Positions 28,530-40,900 of a stretch of 64,000 nucleotides of DNA are shown piece after piece. The notes under the pieces were generated by a model, which saw only the letters and a list, made by a program, of their open reading frames with translations, was not told the DNA's origin and searched no databases. Origin of the DNA: Chondrilla cf. caribensis (taxonomy: Eukaryota; Porifera; Demospongiae; Chondrillida; Chondrillidae); contig OZ026558.1 of assembly GCA_964020155.1 (NCBI GenBank), forward strand, positions 2,383,663-2,447,662, in the 5' to 3' direction. Position 1 is the stretch's first letter, and every line of letters begins with the position of its first letter. Position numbers and translations under genes: made by a program.

Positions 28530-30180
28530 CTGTTTTATAGATGTGTTATAATTATTGCATAATAAAAATGTTGTTGTACTTATCAGTATGCTAATTACAT
28601 ATTTTAATTATAATAATTATGACATTTTGTATAATTCATTGCATTGTAGACCTGCATCGTAGGTCGGCTAGCATGCAAGTTGGTCACATGACCTGTGATA
28701 TACAACGCTATACTACCAAACATCTATGCCTACCTGTTTTGAATAAGTGGCTGAAGGACCAATTGCAAATTAAACCCAATTTACTTGTCGGTCCTCCATA
28801 TCATTTTTTATGCAGGTTCATAATAAATGATCAGGATGCAATGAATAAAGGGTGATATTGAGCTCGAGTTTGTAATGCATTGAAAGAGATAAAACAAGCA
28901 ACAGTAAAGTATTGTGTCATGCATTATATCCGACAGCATGAAAGAATATGGAAATTAGGAAGTGCATGCATGTGAATAATTGACAAATGGGAGTTCATAT
29001 AACTGAGAACTCTGTTCACTTCTTGTATGGCCATATTAGGTTATTTGCAATAAAAATATGTGTTATAAATGAGCCTATGATATGATGTTATATTTATAAT
29101 ATTGGATGCATGTGTACGATAAAGATGATAAATTTATTTATGATCCATCCATCATTGCAGGTAATCAAAAATAATATTCCTGATTGCATGATTGATGAAG
29201 GATTCAGATATCATGCACACAGATCTGGAACTAGAACCCAGTACATATATGATAAATTATAATAATATACATAATATTCAATACCATTATTTATATGCAG
29301 TGGTAATTGCTGATGTTACAGTAAAGTGCATGCACGTCTACTGTGTTATTATATAGCTATAATATTGTAGGGATTGCTGCAATACCGTGCAAGCAATATA
29401 TCATTATATTGTAATATTATGGTCACTGCACGAATTCCAAATCATGGTTTAATAATAATAGCTGATAATTAATCCTCCACCTCGAAAGATCATATTAATG
29501 ATCTAAATACACACGTTAAAAGACACCTCATATTATCATACGTAAGGATGCAACACATGTACACGTTGCTAGCGTTTTAGCTCAGCTTTCGGTTCATTTT
29601 TAGCAGAGAGAAATTCTCATAATTACCGATCTACTGGTATTGCGCAACAGTCTCACTCAGCCACGTGTCTATAACCGCGTATTGTAGCCAGATCTCTAGT
29701 TCTAAAGAACCTGAAAAGCCTCTGAATCCTCATTGTCGACCCTTTACACCTAACCCTAGTCCCATGTGTACAGAGTTGATGGTTTGTAGTGTGAGTTGAA
29801 GTGTGCGTGTTAGCTATTATGAGTATTGACGGTATTCCAGTTACCCAACGGTTATTCCGGATCATACAAATAATGGTTGTTTCCTTGTCGGTGCCCTTCG
29901 CACGGTCAAACCATAGACTCTATGATCAAACAGTAAGAAACGATCAAGTGTGAAGAATAAAGTGACGAATAGCTACACACACGGCATTAGCTCCTTTTTC
30001 TCACATGTTTAAATACCTAAATGTCAGTATATTTCCATCCCTTTAGGCCCCCTAAACTGAAAAACTTTGTAATCCTACAAATATCCGAGTATCATATCAC
30101 CCACTGTACGTACGTGCGTTTACTAGGTACGTATTCACCATGAATGCACGTATGTATGTACACAATGTCCTATGTTTCAC
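28530..30180. other. No gene seen
   Basis: AT-rich DNA. A minus frame at 29653-29865 lacks support. The word CCATAGACTCTATG occurs at 29915. Confidence 0.4.
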
Positions 30181-30187
30181 TCTGCAG

Positions 30188-32848
30188 CATCCGGAACATG
30201 TGAAAGGTACGTATATAGTACTGTAATCCAGTGTTAGCCAGTGCTGTTAAATGTTAGGTATTCTACATATACATGTGTGTTTGTGCATACTGTATCAAGT
30301 ATAGGTTGACCGAGTGTGTGATAATTGGTTCTCACAGGGCAGCCTGTCATTGTGAGAGATACAGAGAGTTCTGCCTGCACCCACTACAGCCTGCCAATGC
30401 AGACCATCATCAAAAGACCCAACCACAGTGATCTCCATGGTGCGAGTCAGCTGAATTGTACCCTGAATCTCGTGTACGTATGTACAGTAGAGTCTTGTTA
30501 TAACATACTCATTTATGACTTGTGGTATATTTGCTGCGAAGTTTGAGCCATGGTATTCTGGTTGTGTGTATTTGTGTGTATTTACTGTACATAGCCCAGT
30601 GGAGCTGACCTTGGTGAAGAGGCTATTGCAAAATCCCTGCAAGCAAGGGAGGTGAGACTGCAGTGAATAGTGTGGTGTTGTCTACCAAATAAGGTACACA
30701 TGTGGATTGTAGTACAGTCTCGTGTGGATACTTGTACTGTCTGTTCTATGGTCACCAGTTGCCAATGTCAATGTGGAGTGTATGAACATGTGTACGTGTT
30801 TGTTGTCTGTAGGAAGTGGACAAGCTGAGACAGGAACAAGATGAGAAGGTATTATCAAGACACAAACATGCTTTGGATCAAACCAGATTGGAATAGCTGT
30901 GTTGTCCACATGTGTACATACGTAATGTGTACGTGCATATGTAATACAGTGGAATCGCGCTAATTCGACTATGGTTTAACTCGAACATCGCGCTAAATCG
31001 AACAAAGTTCGAAGTCCCTGGACAAGCGCTATACACAAGTATAGGAAAGTCTCTCGTTAGCTCGAATGTCAATCGCGTTAACTGGAACATTTTAGAGGGA
31101 GATGCTATTACTAAAATGTGCATTTAACAACAATAAAAGCAATAGAGAGTCAATAAATCATAGCTCCATCGTTTCTAACTCCCTCGTATACTCTTTCAAG
31201 GATTTTGAAACGTTCTTGGAAAGATTTGTGTAGGTTCTTCCTCGTCAATTCATCAATTTAACAAGGTAAAAACTCACAATTACTTTCCTATAGAGCATAA
31301 CGTCAAGTTAATTTCTCAAAGATCGGCTTTTCGATTCGTCCGTGCGTTTGACAGCCATTTGCAATGTGACGTCATAAACTGGTTGATTCTATTCATCATG
31401 GTACTAACCCACCTTTTATTGTTTAAATTAAAATAGTAAACTGGGATGCATTCATTTACACCAAATACAGTATAATACTAGGTGTGCACATAGTGCAGAA
31501 CCTCGCTTGTATATAGTAGTGTGGTAGCTATGGAGGGAGGCCAACTTCAGCTTCCATTTTTATTTCGATAGGAAAAAGAATCTTTGCTGGTAGGTAGAGT
31601 GAGTCTGGGAATGAGGTTGAGAAAGTCTATTAACTGTCTTTAAAGCTTTTTGCTCATCGTAAAGTCACGCGCAAGCACATGCCATGACGTCATATACCAT
31701 TTGCAAATGGCTGACAAGATGGACGTCATCATGGCCGGCCAATTCTAGGTCCCGAACGACGTTACGGCATACCCTACTTAAGCCGAAAGGAAAGTGAAAA
31801 ATCGTTATTCAAAATTTTTAGATAACTTGCTTGTTCACGTTTTAAGAGTTCTGGTAATTGCATAGCGGCAAAAGTGCCACCGTGAAGGAAAGAAATGTGA
31901 GTTGCCTTTTCTTAAGCGTTGCGCAAACTCCAGGTTGTCTGTACAAACGTTCGTTACTTTATTCTGTAGCACGCCGATGCCCGCTCACACCAGCATCGAC
32001 CAATATCGAATTTCGTTCACAAGCACTTTGAAACTCTCGGCGAAAGAAAGCACAAATGGGACAAAATCTTAGAATTTTTAACCCGGAAACTAATCAAATG
32101 AGTGGGCGCCAACTCTGGGCACCCCTATGCGACGGAAACAGATAACCTCGCGGTATAAACCGCTCGGTAATTAAACAAGGTTCCAGACTACTTTCACTAT
32201 TTATCAGGCACGATCATTAATGCTGAACCTGCATAAGATTTGTTGCATCATTTTGGCCACAGTACATAAATTGGAGTAGATATGTACATATGTGCCCCTG
32301 AAGGTAAATTTCAAGGGTTGTCAACTATGATTTTACTAAATTGTCATTGAAATTCATTACTTTCATTAACTGGAACTCTCAATAACTGGAACTTTCCATG
32401 TGGTCCCCTGGAGGTTCCAGTTAACGAGATTCCACTGTATATTTATGAGTACATAAGGATGCATGGTTTGTTCTTATGTACATACTAGGGTTGGGAATCA
32501 GCTGAAATTTTCAAACCGATAGTCAGTACACAGTAACTGATTGTTTATCACAGGAAATAATTAAGTGGGCATAACCGGAAACCACTCCCACTTTATTAGA
32601 CAAAGTAGTCATCAAACAGACATGAAATGAAGTCCACAGAGCCCTTTTCACAGTTCAGGTACTCTGTACGGAATTGAACCCATGGAGTGAAGGTACTGGG
32701 TAATAAGAATGGGGTGTCTTCCTGGTCTACTCACTTAATTGCTTTCTGTGATTAATCGATTTGCTTGCAATATCAACGATAATCAACAATAATCAGACTT
32801 GAAATGAATATCGATTGATTAATCAATTAATCGTCCCAGCACTAGTAC

Positions 32849-32917
<69 letters not shown>

Positions 32918-33142
32918 CAATGCGTCCTCATTTGCATGTGGCCAACAGTTATGTAGGAACTGTGCATACCTGAGTATATACCTACGTACGTATGTAAATA
33001 TGCACATTAGAGTATCTACAAATGTACATGAACAGTATGTGTGTACGTATGTATACAGTAGGTGAATGTATTGCAGGTTCATGGAGAAGGGTTGCAGGAG
33101 TTGGAGCAACTTGTACGACAATACCGGTCTTCACGTCAGTAA
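30188..33142 (+). CDS. Short gene ending in a coiled coil (5' end missing)
   Basis: Exons 30188-30206, 30338-30477, 30595-30651, 30813-30848 and 33077-33142 join in phases 1, 0, 0 and 0 and end in TAA. Pieces read HPEHVKGQPVIVRDTESSA, NHSDLHGASQLNCTLNLVY, GADLGEEAIAKSLQARE, EVDKLRQEQDEK and VHGEGLQELEQLVRQYR. The last three form one heptad-like helix of about 50 residues. Four introns have clean GT and AG ends. The last intron has grown to 2.2 kb because it holds a TA-inserted element (30947-32437) and a GT array. The start is not found and the family is not recognised. Exon-like fragments also follow (33340-33420 and LYKKLNPEHAV before a stop at 34521), which could mean an alternative 3' end. 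Confidence 0.5.
30947..32437. mobile_element. 1.5-kb TA-flanked element with short inverted ends
   Basis: Starts CAGTGGAATCGCGCTAATTC after TA and ends, reversed, CAGTGGAATCTCGTTAACTG before TA. No transposase frame is visible. A copy of family R1 (31474-32175) is nested inside, so the original element was probably under 0.8 kb. Confidence 0.7.
31474..32175 (+). repeat. Dispersed family R1, copy 3 (diverged, nested)
   Basis: Starts CTAGGTGTGCACATAGTGCA with GAACCTCGC, contains GACAAGATGGACGTCATCAT and ends CCGCTCGGTAATTA. Confidence 0.65.
32851..32914. repeat. (TG)n microsatellite
   Basis: A TG run of about 64 bp inside the last intron of the coiled-coil gene. Confidence 0.97.
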
Positions 33143-33534
33143 AAAGTGACTGAAATGCCAGTAAGTGAAGTAACACCAGGTGGGAACAGGGTTTGGTGTC
33201 ATTTGCGTGTACTCATATACTGTATGTAGTATGTACATGAATATACATATATACACATATTTACTATCAGTATACTTGCATATACGTATGTTCACTACTG
33301 TTATTATGTGGATGTCTTATCTTTCCAGCAAAATCTTTTCCAGCCATCTTAGAATCAGATTGATGTTAGAAATGAGAAGCAGAGAGAGATGGAAAGGACA
33401 TTTGAGCGTCCTTTTGTCAGGAGATCAGGTAATAGTCTGTATGTACTCTGCTTTCTGCTGTGCAGTGAATGTATGTACACAGTTGTGTTTCTTAATGGTG
33501 ACAGTGTATTCTACCTATGTACCTTGTTCACTCA

Positions 33535-34335
33535 ATATTATCACCATTGTGTGCTACATGTGTGTACATATGTTCATGTGTAGTTGTACTTGTGTTCTGA
33601 ATTTGTACAGAATATGCATGCAGTACATACATGAATCTGTGCATGTACAAAATATCTACATGCATATACCAGGGTTCCACCCACACTGGTCAGGTGTGGT
33701 CGGGGCCAACCACCACAAACTATAGAATGACTACCACTAGCTGTATTCCAAACAGTTTGCCCATATTCTGCCTAAATATATAGCAGCAACTGTGCCCGTT
33801 ACCATTTCATGCTGCAGCTGATCATTGAATTAATAATAATAAATTTGGAATTTAGTGATCTAGCCATACTTCCACCCCGCTATAAATTAACAAAGCAGCA
33901 GTCTGGATTGAGGCGGGGTATTCAAATACATAGGAAATATACAAACACCCAAGCTAACCAGATTACCACCACTAAAGATGGTCTGGACAGAACCCTGATA
34001 TACGTATATGTACAGGTACATTCTTGTAATACATATGTATGTACGTATTAATGTAGCTATGTACATAAGTCTGTATATACATGTACAATCCAATCCCAAA
34101 CTTTTAGTATGTTTGGTGTGACACTCTAATCCGTACCTCATGTACACTTGATTGTCTCATGTGTGTATGTACAGTACATGCAGGGATACCTCCACAGTGC
34201 TCTGTAGTGTTCAGACACACCAGTATCCTCTGCTTCCCCTGGTGTTGTGTGGTCTGTGGTCTGACAACAGTCTGAAGGTGTGAACTGTTTACTGTTGCAC
34301 AATTGCAACTAACACCTACCAATTGTTTAGATAAC
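33535..34335. repeat. Segmental duplication, copy 1
   Basis: 33535-33665 pairs with about 56915-57030, and 34020-34335 pairs with about 57630-57960, in the same order. The copy 2 gap holds a hAT-type relic. Confidence 0.8.
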
Positions 34336-34388
34336 ACCATAATGAATCTCATTTGTGAACTTATGAATAAAATTAATAATGAATAATA

Positions 34389-34390
<2 letters not shown>

Positions 34391-34440
<50 letters not shown>
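34391..34440. repeat. (GT)n microsatellite
   Basis: A GT run of about 50 bp. Confidence 0.96.
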
Positions 34441-34443
<3 letters not shown>

Positions 34444-34996
34444 CATGCGTGGGTGCGTGTAAGGGCGTGCTGTCTTTAACCTCACTGTAGCTTTACAAGA
34501 AGCTGAATCCGGAGCATGCTGTGTGAAGGCTATCTCGAATTCGAAGAGTAGACAATGAGACACCACCCACATGACTATCTAATGTTCCAAGCAGAATGAT
34601 AGGAAGGTCAACATTTTGTCAAGTGGTGTGGAGCTGTGTGTAGGTAGTAACCACGATCAGATCTAGGTTTTGCCAGCATGTTCACTTCTGACAATGGACA
34701 TACACTGCATGAGTGACACATGCAATATTGTGTTCTGTATTATTAAATATATTAATGATAATCAGGGAATCAATAAACCCATCTCTATTCTGGATTACAT
34801 AACTCTAGCTTAAATTAAAATACGGATAGATATTATTACAAGCATTGACCGAAGTCACTCGCAGCCAAGCAAGTCGACCGTTACGTCATACAGGGCTAGG
34901 GCTCCGATTATTCTGAACGTCCGGAAGGTGTTAGTATACGGAGGAGTACAACGCCGAGGTACCAGATCTAGGTCAATAATTCCTTTGTCGAGCGAA

Positions 34997-37900
34997 ATGG
35001 GGACATCCAACAGTAAAGAAAGAAGAATCAATAGCAAGGTTCGATAATGCGTAAATATTGTAGTCTCTCATTCATTCTATAGCACCCTAGTTATGTATTC
35101 ATATTTTGCGGCTTTCTCGTTCGCTAAACTGTCCGGAGTCTTCTGGTAGAGGTGACGGTGTACGAAGCTCACTAACCAACTACAGTACATCACAACACCA
35201 ACGTATAACGACAAGTCATCTGCATGTCAGCTGATCGTATGCTGGTATCGTATAGAACTGTCAACTGTAAAACCGTGTCTGTGGGTTGAATTTGTATTTA
35301 GCTATCCATTAGCTATTACCCATTGTATGGAAGTAATCATGAGTGTTCTCCCGTTATACGTATCAACAGTGTCGTTTACTATGCAGTCCTACAAGCTTGA
35401 GGGAGAAAGGAGTAATTTAATAACAAAAAAGATATCTACCCGGAGGACCCCAAGCCATTACAATTTCGGAGAAATTGCTATATCATAGTACTAGTTGTGA
35501 ACGAAGTTCAGAACCTCGCAAATGCTTGGATATTGATTATGTCATCGACATCGTCAATGTAATCTCACATTACTAATTATAACCATTAAATGTCTGCCAA
35601 CATGGTCGACACAATGGCTGTGCATTTTGATGTCCCCAACGTAGACTACAATCGCCGACTTTACTGAATATTAATCGGAAAATCTGTTCTGCAGGAAAAT
35701 TGAAAGACATTGTTCTTGTGATGTGAAGCTAATGAATGTAGTTGCAAGACGAAATCCGGATCCAGGGGCACTCAATGAAGGAAAAACTTTCAGCCGTCGT
35801 GGCATAGCGAGTAAGTGGGCTAGACTCGAATAATAACCTCAGTCCAATACCTCACCGTTGCCCCTATTCGACGTGTGGCACCAATCGCCTCTCTGACCTC
35901 GCAGACGTTTGCTGCGCCTGACACAAATTTGACATATTGGATTAAATTCATCACAAAAATTTCATTGAGACACCTTTGACCAATTAAGAACATGGGCGAC
36001 CTCGATCGGACTCCCCTAACGAACGGAAACACTTACCTTGCTAACGCTCGGTAATTAGCTACCCTAAACCATGTAGCAAAGAATGATTGCCACTAATGTA
36101 GAATTGTGTGGATACACTATAGTCTTGTGCAGCTCATACCTTTTCTCGTGTCCAATTTTGGAAATGGGACTTTGTCACAGTGAGAAAGGGTCTGGTGACA
36201 TGGCACATCTGATATTTGTTTTCTACTCATCAACTATTTCAAAAAGAATTTGTTATGTCAACTTTACATTTAACAGTATTGAGGCATAGTAGTTCGATGT
36301 CTTATAGCTTGTACCCTTCCCATACAGATATACAGTCATTGGTATGAACAACTGAAGCGATTCTACAGTCGCTTACCTACAGTATACACTGAGGATAGCT
36401 CAACACCGAATGTAAAATTTAATCATTTAGCCACAGTAGAGCGTCGTTGTTATGGAGCCAAGAGGGGTAAAGATATCACAGAGTTTCTGGATGCCACCAT
36501 CCACGGCATAGACGGGTACTACGAAAAGGCAGAGAAGGTGGAATACAAGGACATTCTCAACTGCGACAAAGTCACTTCAGGAAAGCGTGTGGTCATCAGC
36601 GGTGCACCTGGGTGTGGCAAGACAACCCTTTCGCGTAAACTATGCCAAGACCTGTACTCCCAAGCTCTCCCCAACCAGTATCGTCTGGTGCTACTGGTAG
36701 AGCTCCGCAAGCTAAAGGTGTTGCTCAGTGATGCCAAGGGAGACATCGATAAAGTATTTGAAAATGCCCAAGAAGGCAATGGTCTCCAATTCCTCCTGGG
36801 AATGTCGGGAGCTTCCGACACTGCACAATTGTGTGAGAAAATCCGAGAAAATGAAGGGGAAGGTGTCGCCCTCATTCTGGATGGCTTTGATGAGGTTGCG
36901 GATCATCTTGGCAAATCCCCTTTCCTAAGTGATCTCCTATCGGTTGAAGAGCGCTTCCTCAGTGAATGTGATGTGTTTGTCACCACTCGACCTTCCCGAT
37001 GTCCGGATCTCCTGTCTCTGATGAAGCGACCCCATCGTCATGTTGAAATTCTTGGATTCACCGACACAGACATCGACCAGTACATCCAGCACTATTTCCG
37101 AGAAGGGTATAGAGCCGATAAGGAAGAAGCACATCGTCGATCAAAGGAGGTCATTCAAAGGCTAAACAGTCTTTCTGTAGTTCGTGGGATGTGCCGTATT
37201 CCCATGGTTTTGAAAATTGTCTGCAAAGTCCAGGATCACCTTGGGAGTACCCCTCTCCCCGAGACGGTAAGTGGCATTTTCTCAGCATACATCTGTCACC
37301 AGTTGGTGGAATACCTGGTATGGGCATCTCAGGTCACTGGTGCTCCAATCGAGGATGTACTGAATGTTCCGATTGATCTATTTCCTGGATTCTATGGCCT
37401 CTGCAAGGTAGCATACAACTGCTGCAGCGACAAGAATGGTCAGCGTCTGATTCTCACTGAGGACGACTTGAAAGATGTGAAGGATCATTTGGATAAGAGA
37501 GGCAGCATCTACAACCTCCTGTTCTCTGAGCGTGTGGACAAGACTGCCCCATCAGCTGGACATCTCTATCAATTCAACCACAAGACGGTACAGGAAACAT
37601 TAGCTGCCATCCACATTGCCAAACAGAGCATGGCCGATCAGCAGCGAATTTGGAAAAGTGAGTTTGGACGTCCAGAAATGGCCGAGGTCTGGAAGACCTA
37701 CTGTGGAATCACCAGACTGAAATGGGTAGACTTGATTGGTCTCAGTCAATCAAGTTTATCGCAGCATGCCCGAGATGCCAGTGTTAAGAATGATGTCGAT
37801 GATGAGGTTGTGATGACCTCACTCTTTGAAGCCAACAACCCATCAGTATCTGCTAGGGTTCTTTCAATACTATTGAAGAACTCCATCAGTTATGGTGTGA

Positions 37901-40900
37901 GGTCCCCTTACAATCTACATGTCATCCAGTCTGCGGTCCAGAACCATCCCACACTAGAAACGCTATCACTGTGGGGTGATGAGATGCATGCACTTGGAGT
38001 GGACAACCTGGCCAGCACTGTGTTTGCGCACAAGAATCTGAGAAAGTTGAAGTTATCTTATTTCCACCCAAATGGTAGGTGGTGTGTGGTTATAATACTA
38101 CTGTATTGTATGTCTGTAATCTTGAGTCTGGTATTGCATGATATGAACTTGTACAAGTTGTGCACAAGACTACATTTCATTGTAGCTACATTGGGACCCT
38201 GCTATTTGGAACTCCTGATTGGAGAATATTGAAACTGACTAGAAAATATTGAGAATTTTCATGATTACAAGTGAACTGTGTACCTTTTCCTATAGTATTT
38301 TCACAGACTGACTTGTTAACTTTCCTATATTTTCACATGTCAATGAGCTGTTCCACAATCTGTTGTAGTGGACTGTTTATAGCAAGTGCTATATTCTTAA
38401 TTTTGTGTTTTAATAGATTGGGGAATATTTGAAAGAAGATTCAATGATCCACATAACTTGAAGGCCATCAAGTTAAGGGATGCACCTGTGGGTACAATAC
38501 TGGCTGTGCTCTCAGGAAGAGTTGAGGAGGTGGAGCTTAAACTTATGACGGTATGTTGTTCTGTATGCAGTTATAGGAGTATACGACATTCTGATCTCTG
38601 CAAGATGGTTTATAGACGTTATGATAGTATTAAATTATCATTATAATTTCTGTCCCAACATGACAACCACTTGTCCTAGATCTCTTTTAAGATGCCACTT
38701 TGTTTGAGATGGGTTTACACCCTACTTGCCCTTCTTGAGTGTATGTATACACTAGATAAGACTCTACAATCCCTGACACTCCTCAAATCCTGTTCAAACA
38801 CACACAACCATCTCAAGTAAGAGCCAGAAGATGGGCAAGAGGAGTTAAGTGGTAATTTCACAATAGACCAGCTCTGCTCGTATTCAAACCAAATCTACAC
38901 TGTATAACTGAGATCCGTGATCCACGTTTATTGATTGTTATGAAAATAATGTCAAATGTTATCAATTCTCATCACTTGAAGAGAAACGACATTTAACCAA
39001 TCAAATGTACTCCAACTTGATATGTATGTGCACATTGCAATGCATTTCACACTCAGTCAAAATGCACTCAGTCACATGTTCAATAGTTCAACAGTGGTGG
39101 AATGTTTTGCCTTGAGTATTCATCATTAAGTAGAACATTTGTTGTGCATCAAGTCTCAGTATTTCAACAGGAATATCACTGTTGTCAATCACCATGCACT
39201 GAAGTCCCCTAAGTGCTGTTCTATTGTAGACAATTGACCATTTCAATGGTCGGGTAATGGCTCATCACCATTTTACTGATTATCAATTTGACTCCGCCCC
39301 TCACAACACCTTCATATTATCAAAGTCCCAAGACCTTTTTACAACAATTAATAAAAAGAGGAATAGAGTTTGGTCTGCGCCAGACTATTCTGTTATGTAC
39401 ATCTAGTGCAGTAAACCTTGTGTACGTGTATTGCTGTAGGAAGTGGAGTGTAGCAATGACGATTGGAGAAGAATTGATCATGCAGTGGAAGCTAACAGAA
39501 GTTTGAGGTCATTTGGGATTTATTCGGCCTACAGTATAACTCCCCCACCAGCCTCGTTTATTGCCCACCTTTGTATTAATGAGACACTTAAGAATACCAA
39601 CTGCGAAATTGAATTGCGGAAGGATGATATATATTTTGGTGAGTCAAGAGCAAACCATTCCATGTGTATTAGTTTCAGTTTCAGTTTTTAAAATTGTAAC
39701 AATCATTTACAGATATACCAGACAACTCTCTGAAGTCCCTGTTAGTTCCACGTGAAAAGTGTTCAGTGGAGATGGAGTTAACCCCTAGACAGTGGTGTGC
39801 TGTTATTTCAGGATTGAAGAATGCCGGAACATTGAAGGAACTGAATGTTAACATGTCACAAGTAAGATGTAAGACTGTAGACAGTACAACCTGTAATACA
39901 GTATGTATTGAGTGATCATGATCATTAATTCTTTGTACATTCTTGCATTAGGTTACCTCCAGCCTTCATAGAGAGGACATTTCCTCAAGTGAAATAGCCG
40001 CAATAGAGGAAACAGTAGCCACAAGTGACCAGCTGGTCAAGGTTGATGTTGGATGTGATGATGAGGTGAGGGGTAATCTCTAAGGTGTACTGGACCTCGT
40101 ACCATTTTGTATTGTGATATTGTTGTTTGTATGTAGACGTCAGATCTTATGCTGTCGATAGTGAAAGGAGTCTCCAGGAACAGGAACATATCTGAACTTG
40201 GGATCAACTATCGGGTTAGTACATATGTGAATAGGGATGCTGAGCTGCATTGTTCATGTCCTTTGGTTGGGTGTACCTTTTGGTTACTTGCTAGCATGTA
40301 TAATCACAGTTTGCTTCATGTTGCTTCACTGTACATTTGGTCCCTGAGGGTCATCTCCAGCAGTGAGAAGCTTTCCAACAAACTACATTTCCTATTACAT
40401 CACTTCCTGTTGTGTCACTCCACTTCCTAAAACCGAGCACAAGTGTCTTCATGTGCATAGTATGTGTTGCTTGTCTGGTTGACCCACTCCCTGGTAGTCC
40501 CTTCATAGTCTCAGATAACTCAGACCAATTTCAACTCCAATTTTATAATTGTTACTGTGCTACTCTCCCAGTGAGAAAGGGTCATACCTCATCTGTGCTC
40601 CAAATCAGATTGCGGAAATTCTTTTATGCCCATAAAAATGTAAACAAACCCAAATGGTGGTACCTTTCCAGGATGAAAGTGTAGTTTGACTATCATTCAG
40701 TATGCTGCTGCATATGATTTGGACTTTTTGACACACATAGCAAATTGAATAAGATTCTTCCAAAAGTACTCAATATTTTTAACTAGACATTGTGCATGAT
40801 CATCTTTTCCACCTTAGAATGTGATATGCAATATGACTGTGATTTGCTATCATAGACTCCCAGTACAGAGATATGTATCTACATGATGAGACCAGGGCTT

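Noticed and set aside
34855..35037. Minus frame MLLILLSLLLDVPIS, signal-peptide-like
   Set aside because: It is antisense to the proposed first exon and 5' leader of the NLR gene and has no continuation.
36083..36289. 68-residue plus frame as the NLR N-terminus
   Set aside because: It ends in a stop before the exon 2 acceptor and does not join in phase.
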